64,000 nucleotides of DNA from Mactromeris polynyma. Its lineage: Eukaryota; Mollusca; Bivalvia; Venerida; Mactridae. The notes beneath the pieces are model-generated. The model was not told the origin of the DNA, ran no database searches, and saw only the letters and a program-made list of their open reading frames with translations. Shown in pieces: positions 1 to 10,903 of this stretch. Numbering within the stretch: the first letter of the stretch is position 1; each line of letters begins with the position of its first letter. The translations under genes were made by a program, and so were the position numbers. The stretch covers positions 6,448,001-6,512,000 of the forward strand of contig JASFXZ010000016.1 of NCBI GenBank assembly GCA_032209605.1. Direction: 5' to 3'.

Positions 1-963
1 TTATTCTTCAAAAATGAAAATTAAATAAATCAAGCACTAAGCATAATTGAACACTTTGGCAAACACTCTGGATTAAAATTAAACTTAAACAAAACAGAAG
101 GACTATGGTTGGGAAGACACAAAAACAGAGATTTAAATGCAGCAAATATTAATTTCAATAATAACGCAGTCAAAGCGTTGGGGGTATACTTTGGACATAA
201 TAAAGAAAATTGCAAACGCCTTAATTTAACGACAAGGCTAATTCAATGTAAAGAAATGATTAAAAAATGGGCAATGAGAAACCTTACATTTTATGGTAAA
301 GTCACAGTTATCAAATCAGTCTTACTACCTAAACTTACATTTTTAATTCAAAATGTGTCAATACCTAAAGAATTTATAAGTGAATTAAACTCTCTATTCT
401 ATAGATACCTTTGGAACAGCAAATCAGAAAAAATAAATACCTTAATTGGAAAAAAACTCAATGGGGGAATAGACATGATTGATAGCAGCATATTCTCTAA
501 ATCATTGAAAATGAAATGGATTAAATTATTGAAGGTTCATGATAATGCTAACTGGAAACTTATTCCTAAACTATGTCTTAATCAATATGGTAAAAACCTA
601 TTAATATTTTATATGAATACTGACTCCCTTAAATCTCTACCACCAACCAAACTCACTATCCCTTTATTCTACAAAGAACTAATAGAGATTTGGATTGCTA
701 TGAACAAAGAGATACCCTCCCCTAAACCAGAAACATTCTATAACATAAGAAAGCAAGTAATATTGGGCAACACTTACATTAAATTTAAAAATAAATGTTT
801 AATATTTGATAATTGGATTGAATCCAATCTGGTTTTTATCAATGATATAATAAATAACAATGGTGATATCGATGAAACTATTATCTTTAACAAACTTAAA
901 GAAAGGCAAAACTGGATATCTGAAATTTCTATCCTTAAACAAACGATACCCAAATCATGGTTA
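1..963 (+). pseudogene. Outer LINE ORF2, fragment upstream of the insertion
   Basis: The frame runs from 25 to the insertion point and covers the end of the RT domain and part of the C-terminal region of an L1-like ORF2. An in-frame TAA at 22-24 separates it from the residues further left. The frame runs on a little past 963 into the inserted element, but that extension is not native. The next native codon resumes within the duplicated target at 3,898-3,911. Confidence 0.8.
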
Positions 964-3897
964 CTTACTTACTTAGTCCTCTTCGTGCATACTTGCACAT
1001 GAGGCCATCACCAAAATCCTCCACTGTTGCCTATCTTGTGCCTTTCTTTCTGCCTCTCCCCATGTCATTCCCATGCTTCTCAGTTCGCTCTCTATTGTGC
1101 GTCGCCATGTTTCTTTTGGTCTTCCTCTCTTTCTTTTCCCATCTGGTGTCCAGCGAAGTGCTGTCTTTACTAAATCATTTTTGTCTTTCCGTAACACATG
1201 GCCAATCCATTTCCAACGCCTTTCTTTAATTTCTACTCTAATGTCTCTTTGTGATGTTAACTTATAAAGGTCTTTATTGCTGATGGTTTTCGGCCAGAAG
1301 ATCTTGCAGATTTTACGTAGACATGTGTTGTGGAATGTTGCTAGTTTGTTAAAGTCAGATTTTATGACCCTCCAAGACTCGGCACCATATAACAAAACTG
1401 ATTTTACATTGCTATTGTAAATTTTGATTTTTGTGGACCTGGATATTGATGTTGCTTTCCATATTGGTCTAAGTCGGCAGAAAGAAGATCTGGCTTTGCT
1501 GATCCTTGCCATTATATCTTTGCTAGTTCCATTGTCCTGGCTGATATTTGTACCAAGATACGTAAAATCTTCCACTTCTTCAATAATTTCTCCTTTAAGC
1601 GTTATGGGTGGTTTATCAGATTTGTCATTTAGGCTCATTACTTTTGTCTTTCTTGTGTTGATCTTTAATCCTACAGAGAGAGCAGTCTCATGTAGTCTTG
1701 AGGTTTTGTTCTGCATATTTATTCGGCTTGATGATAATAAGCATATATCGTCAGCAAAATCAAGATCTTCTAAGATTGTGTTCATTGACCATCTTATTCC
1801 AGTTTTTCTGTTTCCAAGTGTTTTTCTCATGCACCAGTCGATGACAATGAGAAAAAGAAGAGGAGAAATGACGCATCCTTGTCTTACTCCAGACTGTACT
1901 TTGAACCAAGTGGATTGGGTTCCATTGTGGAGGACGCAGCATCTGTAGTTGTTATAAAATAATCTGATGATGTTTATGATTTTATCAGGTATGCCGTATG
2001 ATTTCAATATTTCCCACATGCTGTCTCTGTCCAAGCTGTCGAAAGCCTTCTCGAAGTCTACAAAATTTATGATGATGTTATGTTGCCACTCTATGCACTG
2101 TTCAATGATGTTTCTGAGTGTAAATATGTGATCGATACACCCTTTATTGGCTCTAAACCCTGCTTGTTCTTTTCGCAGCATTTCATCTAAAGCATCTATT
2201 ATTCTTCTGGCTATTACACGTAGGAAGATTTTTGCAGGCACGGATAGTAGAGATATGCCTCTCCAGTTGTTACAGTTCTTGAGATCGCCTTTTTTTGCAA
2301 GCTTAACTAGTAGTCCTTCTTCCCAGTCTTGCGGAATAACTTCTTCCTCCCATATTCTGCTGAATACTGAGTGTAGTATTGATGCTGTTGTTTCTACATC
2401 TGACTTCAGGAGTTCTGCACTGATGTTGTCTGCTCCAGCTGATTTCCCATTTTTTAGCTTGCTTAATGCTTTCTTTATTTCATCTATTTCTATTTTGCCT
2501 TCTGGTATGCCTATCTCTTTTATCTCTTCGGTGTTGTTAAATTGTGCAGGTTTTTCTGGTGGTTCTCTGTTTAATACTTCCCGAAAGTGCTCTGCCCATC
2601 TTTCTAGTTTCTGTGTATCAGATGTTAAAACTTCTCCACCCTTACTTAAAACTGGTGTGTCGCTGTTAGTTCTTTTCCCACATAACTGTTTAGTGATCTT
2701 ATAAACAGTACTAAGTTCTCCTAGCTTGCATGCCTCTTCTGCTTCCTTTGCAAGTCCTTCAATATACTGCAGTTTGTCCTCTTTCGCTTTTTTCTTTACT
2801 TCTTTATTTAACTCGGTGTATTCCCTTTGTAATCTTTCTTTCAATCTATCTGATCTTGCCTGGTTGCACTTGCTTTTTGTGGATCTCCTCTTTTCTATAA
2901 CATTCCAGGTTGTATCTGATATCCATTTCTTTCTCATACTGTCTCTAATTCCTAGTACATCAACTGCTGTTTCGTTATATATTGTTTTTACTTTGTTCCA
3001 ATGTTCATTGAGATCTGGACCGATGTTGTCGTTGTTTTCATTGATAGTTTGTAATGTTAGGTATTTATTACGTATGTTGATGTTAAATTTTTTCCTTATC
3101 TGGTTATCTTTGAGACGATGGGTGTTATATGCTTTCCTGTTATGTTGTGGTTTGACTACCTTTCTCAGTTTAAGTTTAATTTTTCCAAGTAGAAGATGAT
3201 GGTCACTTCCACAATCTGCTCCCCTTTTTACACAGACATCCATCAGAGACTTTCTCCATCTTCCATTTATAATTATGTGGTCAATCTGGTTTTGATCTCT
3301 GCCGTTTGGTGACTTCCATGTTAACTTGTGTATGTCTTTATGTGGAAATAAGGATCCTCCGACCACTAAGTCATTTACTCCGCATAGATCTATTAAGAGT
3401 CCACCATTTTCATTACATTCTCCACATCCATGCTTGCCCATAATTCTTTCCTTACAAGAGTTATCCGCGCCAATCTTTGCATTAAGATCACCCATGACAA
3501 GACATACATCATGTGCTGGTACTTTACTGACAAGCGATTGTAGTTTGTCGTAGAAATTAGTCTTGTCCTCAGTACTTGCCTCATTGGTAGGTGCGTAACA
3601 TTGGATTACTGACAATTTTGAATATTTCGAGTAGAATCGTGCCATTATAAGTCTCTCATCAATTGGTTGCCATTCTAGAAGAGCCCTTTTTGCTTCTTTA
3701 CTTAGGACTAATGCAACTCCCTCATGGTGCTTGTTGTCTGTTCTTCCTGAGTACAATATGGTCTCACCCGTGTCAGTAGTAATCGATCCGTTATTTGTCC
3801 ATCTACATTCACTGACACCTAGTATACTAATGTTATATCTTCTCATCTCATTAACTACTTGTGCTGTTTTTCCCGTCTCATACATGGTCCGCACATT
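964..3897 (-). mobile_element. Intact non-LTR retrotransposon (APE-RT, RTE-like)
   Basis: A 2.93-kb element inserted in the opposite orientation to the outer LINE. It is flanked by a 14-bp direct repeat, CCAAATCATGGTTA, at 950-963 and 3,898-3,911, the expected target-site duplication. Its 3' end is a short run of TAAG units (read on the minus strand) with no separate 3' untranslated region. The 5' end starts inside the codons of the endonuclease WNVR motif, so it is slightly 5'-truncated. The single ORF is uninterrupted, which suggests a young insertion. RTE-like membership is inferred from the endonuclease and RT style; a related clade is possible. Confidence 0.88.
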
Positions 3898-3906
3898 CCA
3901 AATCAT
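973..3906 (-). CDS. APE endonuclease-reverse transcriptase of the nested LINE
   Basis: The protein is 977 residues from the ATG at 3,906. The N-terminal apurinic-endonuclease-type domain (about residues 1-235) has WNVRTM, SECRW, CYAPTN, VMGDLNAKIG, QIDHIIIN and SDHHLL, so the usual catalytic Asn, Glu, Asp and His positions are present. The RT domain (about 480-760) has NWRGISLL, QAGFRANKGC, DFEKAFDS, GVRQGCVISPLLF and the catalytic FADD. The C-terminal region carries RRWKWIGHVLRKD and KRKRGRPKETW. In the cell such proteins nick the target and copy the RNA in place. The ATG lies in target-derived sequence and the TAA stop is the first unit of the TAAG tail. The several plus-strand frames across this region are shadows. 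Confidence 0.9.
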   Translation of the reverse strand: MIWNVRTMYETGKTAQVVNEMRRYNISILGVSECRWTNNGSITTDTGETILYSGRTDNKHHEGVALVLSKEAKRALLEWQPIDERLIMARFYSKYSKLSVIQCYAPTNEASTEDKTNFYDKLQSLVSKVPAHDVCLVMGDLNAKIGADNSCKERIMGKHGCGECNENGGLLIDLCGVNDLVVGGSLFPHKDIHKLTWKSPNGRDQNQIDHIIINGRWRKSLMDVCVKRGADCGSDHHLLLGKIKLKLRKVVKPQHNRKAYNTHRLKDNQIRKKFNINIRNKYLTLQTINENNDNIGPDLNEHWNKVKTIYNETAVDVLGIRDSMRKKWISDTTWNVIEKRRSTKSKCNQARSDRLKERLQREYTELNKEVKKKAKEDKLQYIEGLAKEAEEACKLGELSTVYKITKQLCGKRTNSDTPVLSKGGEVLTSDTQKLERWAEHFREVLNREPPEKPAQFNNTEEIKEIGIPEGKIEIDEIKKALSKLKNGKSAGADNISAELLKSDVETTASILHSVFSRIWEEEVIPQDWEEGLLVKLAKKGDLKNCNNWRGISLLSVPAKIFLRVIARRIIDALDEMLRKEQAGFRANKGCIDHIFTLRNIIEQCIEWQHNIIINFVDFEKAFDSLDRDSMWEILKSYGIPDKIINIIRLFYNNYRCCVLHNGTQSTWFKVQSGVRQGCVISPLLFLIVIDWCMRKTLGNRKTGIRWSMNTILEDLDFADDICLLSSSRINMQNKTSRLHETALSVGLKINTRKTKVMSLNDKSDKPPITLKGEIIEEVEDFTYLGTNISQDNGTSKDIMARISKARSSFCRLRPIWKATSISRSTKIKIYNSNVKSVLLYGAESWRVIKSDFNKLATFHNTCLRKICKIFWPKTISNKDLYKLTSQRDIRVEIKERRWKWIGHVLRKDKNDLVKTALRWTPDGKRKRGRPKETWRRTIESELRSMGMTWGEAERKAQDRQQWRILVMASCASMHEED

Positions 3907-4538
3907 GGTTAACAACTATTAAAACTGAAAACTCAAAACGCAGTCAAGTTCGAACTTCATTATCAGACAGCGTTATAAACACTATTAGGAATAAATCAAA
4001 TAAGTATTTTTATGATGTATTTCTTCAAACTAAATTTCAAAAGCCATACATCCACGCGTTTTGGTCTCACAGCTTAATTGTTGATGTTATTTGGCCTTCT
4101 GTTCACTTTTTCATTAACAAAATAATAATTGACAACAGGATCAAACAATACCGTTATAAGTTAATACACAAAATTATAGCAACTAATGAAAATCTGTTTA
4201 TTTGGAAAATTACGGATAATCCTCTATGTAATTGTTGTCAAAATGTTGAAACAATTGACCACTTTATGCTCTACTGTAAATACCTTGATAACTACTGGGT
4301 TAAAGTGTTAAATGCATTTAAAACATGTGGCATATCTATCAATCTAAGAATGCTTAGATATCTTGTTATCGGATATAAAATTGAAATAAAAGAGTATACA
4401 TGTGTAAATATAATGTTAAGCTATGTTGGATTTTCAATCTACAAATCTTATTTTTGTAGTGAACGAAGAAAAGAAAATTTCAACATTTTAAAATTGTTGA
4501 TAAATGAGTTTGTTGTTAAAAATATACGAAAAGAATAA
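3898..4538 (+). pseudogene. Outer LINE ORF2, fragment downstream of the insertion
   Basis: Continuation of the frame cut at 963; residues SKSWLTTIKTENSK span the junction once one target copy is removed. It holds the C-terminal region with the Cys/His cluster (CNCC, then H and C within 17 residues) typical of L1-like ORF2 ends, and terminates at 4,536-4,538. It starts in the right-hand target duplication, so any ATG seen upstream belongs to the inserted element. Confidence 0.8.
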
Positions 4539-5253
4539 GTTGCACTGTACCATGATTCAGAAATTTCTTAATGCGGTAATATAATCCTCATATATCACCT
4601 AATGTGCTATTTGGCTTCTATTATATAGAAGCGCTTTCTGCGAAATCTACAGAAAACCACATTAATTGAAATATTGTCATTTTTTTCCCTTGATATACAT
4701 ATATATTTAATTAACCTATCAACTTTCGCTTTCGCCTGATAGGTCAATTGCCATGAAAAAAGTTCATTGTACTGACCAGCCCCATATAGACAACTTAAAG
4801 CAAAATAAAGTTGCTCTTAAAATGCGAGCTAATTACCTTAATACGTTTGTATTGTTCTCCTTTTTTCTATCAGTTTCATTAAATCCTTTCTCTATAACTA
4901 TAGTTACATTTTGATAATTTCGTGCATTTATGTTTTTTTGGGGAATTTTCTTCTTTGAATTGTAACAATGTATAAGTCAAGAAAACTATAACATTTGTAA
5001 TATATATATATGTAATGTAGACTATTATCTGATAATTGAATAAGGTATATACACGGTAGTATTTTATGTTATGTTACCATTATTGTATATAATGCTATTG
5101 CTAATAAATAGGCCTGCTTGGTCCCAAAAAAAAAAAATAATAATTAAGTGAGCGAATGTTATGATGACAATCTCGATACATGATTAAGGTCTGTAGCCGA
5201 AATGTTGTAAAAAGTGTATGTGTATCCATATGTAGTAATCTTTTTAATTTCAG

Positions 5254-5413
5254 CATTAATATGTGGATTCAGCTGTTTGGTTGGGTTATTATTTGTACAG
5301 GGCAGTGGTTCATACTGGGTTGCACTCTTCGATAGTTTTGCTGGATCGTTTCCATTGATTACAGTAGCAATGTCTGAATGTTTTACTATTGGATGGATTT
5401 ACGGTGTTGACAA
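5254..5413 (+). CDS. SLC6: SLC6 transporter, internal exon (TM9-TM10 region)
   Basis: The exon follows acceptor TTTTTAATTTCAG and ends at donor AA/GTAAGA. It enters with two bases completing a codon. It encodes a membrane segment (LICGFSCLVGLLFVQ) followed by YWVALFDSFAGSFPL and CFTIGWIYGVDK. The DSFAGSFPL and WIYG signatures are characteristic of the TM9-TM10 region of sodium- and chloride-dependent neurotransmitter/amino-acid symporters. The exons encoding TM1-8 are left of the window. Style suggests an amino-acid carrier of the SLC6 family, but the substrate cannot be read from this part. Confidence 0.85.
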
Positions 5414-5439
5414 GTAAGAATCTTTCCTGATATTTATTT

Positions 5440-5640
5440 TTGATCATACCACATACTGTAATAGTCCTTTTTTCGCGAGGTTTTTATTTTCGCGTTAACT
5501 CGCGAATTCAAAATCTCGCTGAAAATGTGTTCATCACTATGTCCGAACATCTCAGCAAGGAATTCGCGAAATAAGAACTCTGGGGGAAAAATGGAAATTC
5601 GCGAAATAAAGTGTTTGGCCTTTTTATGTAATTCCTGCCA
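5440..5640. repeat. TTCGCGA-rich interspersed repeat
   Basis: Repeated TTCGCGA/TCGCGAA words in both orientations (near 5,472, 5,501, 5,570, 5,596) in an otherwise AT-rich intron indicate a degenerate inverted-repeat element in the SLC6 intron. Confidence 0.4.
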
Positions 5641-6561
5641 GAACAAAACCAAAATACACATATAGTGGGGTGACTTTACAGGCTAAACTCAAGGTGAGAT
5701 GACCACAAGAGTAAAACAAACAATGTCATAGTGAATATTGATTAATTCCATTCAGTAACTATAACTGCTTGCCGGAAATACAGTACGGCATTTTTTAATT
5801 TTACCCTTTTATTCTATAAACGGCGGCTTTCTTGGACGCCATCTTGTATGTTTGGGCCCGCACCAACTTTAGAAAATTCATACCGGTTGTCTGATAAACT
5901 ACAGACCCTGACTAACATGTTGGTATATAACATTGTTTGTTTTACTCTTGTGGTCACCTACCCCTTGAAATAAGCCTCTTTTCAGGCAAAAGTCACTCCA
6001 CTAATAGTGTAGTGATAAAATCGCACATAATGTATTGGTCATTCAACAAATCACTGACCAGTAATGCTATAGCATGTTTGTTAATTATTCAAAGGAATCA
6101 TATGACGAAATATTTCTGTACATTAAACATTGTTAAAATACCCAATCCACACTGTTTAGACATTCTCGACAGCTCTCGGGTATTTCCGTACCACTTCGTT
6201 ACTTGACATAGTTGGCCGAGGATTTCCGAATGACTGTTTAGACAGAGATGATTCGTGTCCCTTTATTCCACATATCGCAAATGCAAACTGTATCATTTCT
6301 TTTAACTGCATTTTGACTTTTCTCTGGATTAAAATGATTTGCACAATAAAATCTGGGTTCACAAAAGACTTTAAGTTTGTACTCAAATTAAGTTCAACTT
6401 TTATTTTTTAAATCACCTACTACAAAATAGTTTACGTCGGTGAAAATATGGGTTATATTAACAAGTCGTTAGTCGTATATAAATTAACACCTTTAATACT
6501 TTCTGTTGTATCGTAATTATTTAAGAAAACACAATATTGTGGAACGAATTTTCATCTATAT

Positions 6562-6757
6562 ATGAGCACTGCTATAGGATTTACAACCTCTTATGTAAGT
6601 GACGTCATTAAAGAAATGTGATGTCACTATCTGCAAGCAGGAAACAACGTTTACTCCATATGGTCATGTATTTATATTGCTATATTATGGGGCAAATATT
6701 GCTCATGAAATGACGTCATTTAAAGAAGAGGTTGGAAATCCTACAGCGGCGCTCATT
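6562..6757. mobile_element. CRE-bearing MITE, copy 1
   Basis: Ends TATGAGCACTGCTATAGGAT and (reverse complement) ATGAGCGCCGCTGTAGGAT are long terminal inverted repeats. Inside, both arms carry TGACGTCA. The copy is shortened in the middle relative to the other four. It lies in the SLC6 intron before exon 6,977. Confidence 0.8.
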
Positions 6758-6976
6758 TAAGAAATGGAAAATGCGAGTTCGAAATATCTTATAGAAAACC
6801 ATTGAAGATATCAATATATCAAGAAAGTCTGCCAACACTTTCGAAATTGGAATAATTGAGACGAAGGTATTTGTCATTTGGTTGCCTCGTGAAAATATTC
6901 ATACAAAACCTATTACGACGAATTTAAGGCTTGTACGAGTACAAATGTTGCAATGTGTTTTTTGTTTCTTCTCCAG

Positions 6977-7139
6977 GTTTTCCAACGACATTGAGTTCAT
7001 GATTGGTTCCAGACCCAATATATATTTTAAGGTTGTCTGGAAATTCATTGCTCCCTTTTTGGTGTTAGCATTACTTCTAGCAACTATTGTGAAATATTTC
7101 CTCAAGCCTATAACATATGAAGCTTATAATGTCGAAACA
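6977..7139 (+). CDS. SLC6: SLC6 transporter, penultimate exon (TM11 region)
   Basis: Acceptor CTTCTCCAG, donor ACA/GTAAGT. Joined to the previous exon it reads GVDKFSNDIEFMIGSRPN, then a Trp/Phe-rich membrane segment (VVWKFIAPFLVLALLLATIV). The F-x-x-DI-x-x-MIG-x-RP motif followed by W-KF-x-xP is a family hallmark just before TM11. It ends in phase 0, and the following intron (7,140-8,406) holds three kinds of miniature repeat. Confidence 0.9.
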
Positions 7140-7214
7140 GTAAGTATTCTGTGTATATCTCTTCCCAAATGGAAAATGTTTTTTTTACCAAAACTCGCTT
7201 AAAAGTTTTTTCTG

Positions 7215-7370
7215 TTTTTTTTTATTACCACCCTTGGGACCCTTAAAAAATGGTCTTAATATGTGGTCTTAATATTGAGGTTGAATAAAAAGCAGTATAG
7301 TCAAAATGGACTTGAAAATTGTGGTCTTTATTTTGAGGTGGTCTAATTATTGAGGTGGTCTGTACATCAC
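7215..7370. mobile_element. CAGTAAAACCTC-family MITE, degenerate copy
   Basis: Contains the family's internal phrases (ACCCTTGGGACCC, TTAATATTGAGGTTGAATAA, GAGGTGGTCTAATTATTGAG). The outer tips are lost. In the last SLC6 intron. Confidence 0.6.
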
Positions 7371-7517
7371 CTTAATGTAGAATATGGTGTTGTTTGCATA
7401 TACGTGTACGCATATAGAGGAATCAAATGATGATTCTTATAAATTGTAAGCGTTTCAAAAGTAATAGTTCGTATAACTTTTATCGAGAAAGAAATTCAGT
7501 GATAGACAGATATGTCC

Positions 7518-7692
7518 CTTATGGTCGGCCAGACCATTCCTTGCGTCCCTGTTCATTCGCGTATTTACCATTGCACCTCCTCAAATGCCTGATGTTTTAT
7601 GAACTATTATTTCCCGGAGGACTGTATGGAGAGGTACTGTCTTATATATGTGGCGTTCCCAGTTGCAACTTATTATCTCCTCTTTCGTTCCC
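7518..7692 (-). repeat. GGAACGCCACATAC repeat, copy 1
   Basis: Reverse orientation: CCATTCCTTGCGTCCCTG ... TTTCCCGGAGGACTGT ... TATGTGGCGTTCCCAGTTGC. No tRNA head or inverted ends were found in the family. In the last SLC6 intron. Confidence 0.75.
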
Positions 7693-7929
7693 TGCAAACT
7701 GAAGCGTGTATGCGATCTGGGTTCTATCTTCCATTCCGATTAGTACCTTCACTGGTAGTTAAAATTATGAAAAAGGTACGTGACTCTGCTTTGCTACCCG
7801 ACACAACTTTCAACAGTTGTCTCCCATATACATATACTATCTTCTAAAGAATTTCACTTCCATTCAGAAGGAAAGAATTAATTTAAGCACTTAATTCGCT
7901 CTCCAATGTCACATGCATTAAATGCTATA

Positions 7930-8352
7930 CAGTAGAACACACTTATAACGTACTCGGTTATAACGAATACTCGGATAGTACGTAGTAATTTTTATTCCCC
8001 GACCAAGCTCTTCTATATTTTATTGTTTTATTGCATATCAACACGGTTATAACGAATTTGGATAAAGCGAAATTTTGGATATTAACGTAGTAATTTGTGG
8101 GTCCCAAAAGGCATATTTTAACGCAAACATACTCGGTTATAACGTAATTCACAAATACAATGCATGTTCTGTATCATTACACACACATCTAGTTCAGGTA
8201 AAACAAGAAACAAGTTAACAGTAATGGATTTTATACCGAAATTTGTTATATCCATACATTTATAACGACATTCCGTGTATGAATATAACAAAGTTTGGAT
8301 ATAACGAAGTTAATATACAGGTCCCCAGAAATTCGTTATAAGCGTGTTCAAA
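7930..8352. mobile_element. Inverted-repeat element with TTATAACG arms
   Basis: Left CAGTAGAACACACTTATAAC and right GAATTTCTGGGG / ATTCGTTATAAGCGTGTTC are inverted; several GGTTATAACG and GGATATAACGAA words lie between. Resembles non-autonomous pogo/Tc-type elements. It ends 54 bases before the last SLC6 exon. Confidence 0.65.
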
Positions 8353-8406
8353 ATATAAATGTATAAAATAACTGTTTAATTAACAGCTGTTTGTATTGCT
8401 TTACAG

Positions 8407-8730
8407 GCCAGTATGGTTGATAAAGGCTACCCATGGTATGGAGCAATGGCGGCAGCTATTCTTGTGTTTTCCTCAGTCGGTTGTATTCCAGTCGTTGCTA
8501 TTCTGAGAAAACTGAGAATTCTCAACTGGAGTTATGCCAAACAAATACAGGCAGAACAACACGGTCACACACAAAGTACGGCGAAATTTATACGCTCTGT
8601 TACAAGTGTAGACGAGACAGACTCGGGGTTGGAACTTGCTAATGGCTCACCGCCTTACAGAGATGATATTGAAGAACGTCATGGAGAACTGGACGATGGA
8701 GCAGTAAAGTTTACTTTAGTGGACAAATAA
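8407..8730 (+). CDS. SLC6: SLC6 transporter, terminal coding exon (TM12 and C-tail)
   Basis: Acceptor TTTACAG joins in frame after codon YNVET. It encodes GYPWYGAMAAAILVFSS, the YP-W start of TM12, then the family's IP motif (GCIPVVAI) and a cytosolic tail of about 75 residues. The tail is rich in Asp, Glu and Ser and ends FTLVDK before TAA at 8,728-8,730. The tail is longer and more acidic than in many family members and is the likely site of trafficking control, which is inference. Confidence 0.88.
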   Translation, partial: ASMVDKGYPWYGAMAAAILVFSSVGCIPVVAILRKLRILNWSYAKQIQAEQHGHTQSTAKFIRSVTSVDETDSGLELANGSPPYRDDIEERHGELDDGAVKFTLVDK

Positions 8731-8759
8731 ACAAGCGGTTAAACAAAACAAAAGCCATC

Positions 8760-8765
8760 AATAAA
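8760..8765 (+). terminator. Possible polyadenylation signal of the SLC6 gene
   Basis: AATAAA occurs 30 bases after the stop codon. It would give a very short 3' untranslated region; later AATAAA copies (for example near 9,675) could also be used. Confidence 0.35.
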
Positions 8766-8769
8766 GACA

Positions 8770-10650
8770 TTTGCGTCATCCAGGAAGTGTTGCTGTGTAC
8801 GAATTTACACGGGCAGTACGCATAAAAAAGCAATACGTTTAGGGTAAAAATCACATGATTGATAGATGGTGCGTGCTCATGTTTCTTGACAATTTAAAAT
8901 ACATGATATTGCGGCTGTTGCATGCAATAGTAGTCCTTCGTCCATTCTATAATGCCACTTCATATCGATGGCCTAGAGAAAATTGCCAATTAGATAAAAC
9001 TGTTGAATGACATAAAAACTATGTAAGCCAATTATGCTGGTTTCCTCGGCAATGTGTTGATAATATTTAAAGTTGCTACTTAGCTAATGAAATCAGTTCA
9101 ATGTACAATGTATTGCCATAATCAACTTTATGTTGCCTTTTTGTGGGGATTTAGTCATGTTTGAAGCTGTGAAATGAAGTCCTAACGATACAGAGTTAAA
9201 CCCATGATATTTAAAAAGCAATCTCTGTAGAAATGTATGTTTGTATAACGAACATCACTGTTCCAGCTATCATATGCTTACTTAGAAAAACAGTTTCAAT
9301 TGATAGGTATATATCAATCAAATATTCAAAATTATGGCCAGTGGCAATGTATGCGGCACGTACTTAAGAAAATCTCCACAACAAAAAAACCTCTACAATA
9401 TGCTTATGATTATTCATAAAAACAGAGTCATGATTAAAATCAGTATTGGCCTATTTGAATACACTAAAATGATGTTGAGTGCATAATGAAAATTACTGTT
9501 ACCTTACCACCTTTTGAGTATTGACAACCCGAGACAAAATGTCGGAAACAAGAGAAATAATAGTGCAGCTATACATTGTAGTGTTTAATTTCCATTGTAT
9601 GAACGGGATTCGTAAATATTCTGACAATTAAGCCAACACTTATCCGGTTTTTAGTGTGTACTTACGCATTAAAGAATAAAAATACATCTTAATAGTACCC
9701 AAAATTTATACATTGATTCATTTAGAACATGGTTATTCCCATTCAATGTTGTTTAAATATATCAGTAATTAATTTTAGCGTAATAATATTGCCTACACAC
9801 CGTCCTTTTTTTGCAGGCATATCAGTTCATTGTCATCACATTCAAACCTGTGTTATAAGTTAACATCTATTGCATATTTAATACATTGTATATAACGCTT
9901 GTCCTGATTCATTAACTACAATTTGTTTATATTTTATTATATACTAATATTATGGGTATGAACTTGTGATGTTCATAAATATATTAGCAACATAGCGTGT
10001 TATATTACCCAAGCCAAAGATATTGCTTTTCACGATAGATTCCGAATTTTCTGGGGTTTATTTTATTCATTTAGTTCTTTTATACGTGATACTTTTGTAT
10101 TAATTTACATCTGCGCCGTCTCGGTCTAACTTGGTTACGACGCGACGGGATTTGATGACTCAAGATGTCAAAATAATGATGTGAAATTATCAAGTTTTAA
10201 GTATCACAACACATTGTGTGTCGTCATGCGTCATGCCTCAATGTCGTAATTACATTTTAAATTTCAAAATGTCTTTCAGATTTGTAATAATCTTATTTGG
10301 ATTTGATATGAAACAGAGAATTTTGTTTCATGTATGAATGTGATATTGGTAGTCAGTTTTTATCGCGAATGTGTAAATTACACAAACACACATCACAGCT
10401 ATCATCGTGTCAATGTTCTTGGCACTAATAGTATCATATAGTTGAAAAGCTGCATATACCTGATTATATCTTAGATATTGATTATACAAGCTTAATTCAC
10501 CTGGGGAATTATTCACAAAAGTTTAAGACTGAACCTTATTAAATTTGCAGATGTCATATTTACCAACCTGTCGTTTTCATTTTAAATCCAAACGAATGAA
10601 ATTTCGTCTGAAGTATTGTTGTTTCCCACTCGAAACTTTTTCCAATTCTG
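8770..10650. other. Intergenic, no gene seen
   Basis: AT-rich sequence after the SLC6 stop, with several possible polyadenylation words. Part may be 3' untranslated region. Confidence 0.5.
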
Positions 10651-10658
10651 ATTAAAAT

Positions 10659-10903
10659 ATATACTGTGCTGCAATGGGATTACAACCTCTTGAGTAAGTG
10701 ACGTCATTTCAAGAAAACGCAACATGTGACGTCACTATTTGCAAGCAGGATACAATATTTACTCCATATGGTCACTTCGTTTTGACATTGCCATATGGGG
10801 CAAATATTGCTTACTGTTAGCACATGGTGACGTCACATGTGACGTTTTCTGGAAATGATGTCACTTAAAGGTGAGGTTGGAAATCGTACGGCGGCGCTCA
10901 TTT
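10659..10903. mobile_element. CRE-bearing MITE, copy 2
   Basis: Same family: ...GCAATGGGATTACAACC and GGTTGGAAATCGTACGGCGG arms, GCAAGCAGGA and ACTCCATATGGTCACTTCG core. TGACGTCA is intact in the left arm. Confidence 0.82.

Larger units (their letters stand above)
1..5140 (+). mobile_element. L1/Tx1-like LINE, 3' half, interrupted by another LINE
   Basis: The plus strand encodes the end of a LINE reverse transcriptase: a SGLKLN-KTE segment (about 75-105), the long post-RT region (GKVTVIKSVLLPK, GGIDMIDSS) and a C-terminal zinc-knuckle-like CNCC-x9-H-x4-C motif near 4,220-4,290, with a stop at 4,536-4,538. An untranslated 3' region follows, with AATAAA at 5,103 and an A-run at 5,126-5,137 that I take as the tail. 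The open frame is broken by a stop at 22-24 and by the insertion at 964-3,897. Joining the two sides across the insertion restores a continuous frame. The 5' part lies outside the window. It sits in an intron of the SLC6 gene. The clade is inferred from motif style; the element is dead. Confidence 0.85.

Noticed and set aside
957..3922. Plus-strand frames of 60-185 codons across the nested LINE
   Set aside because: They are antisense shadows of the intact endonuclease-RT frame.
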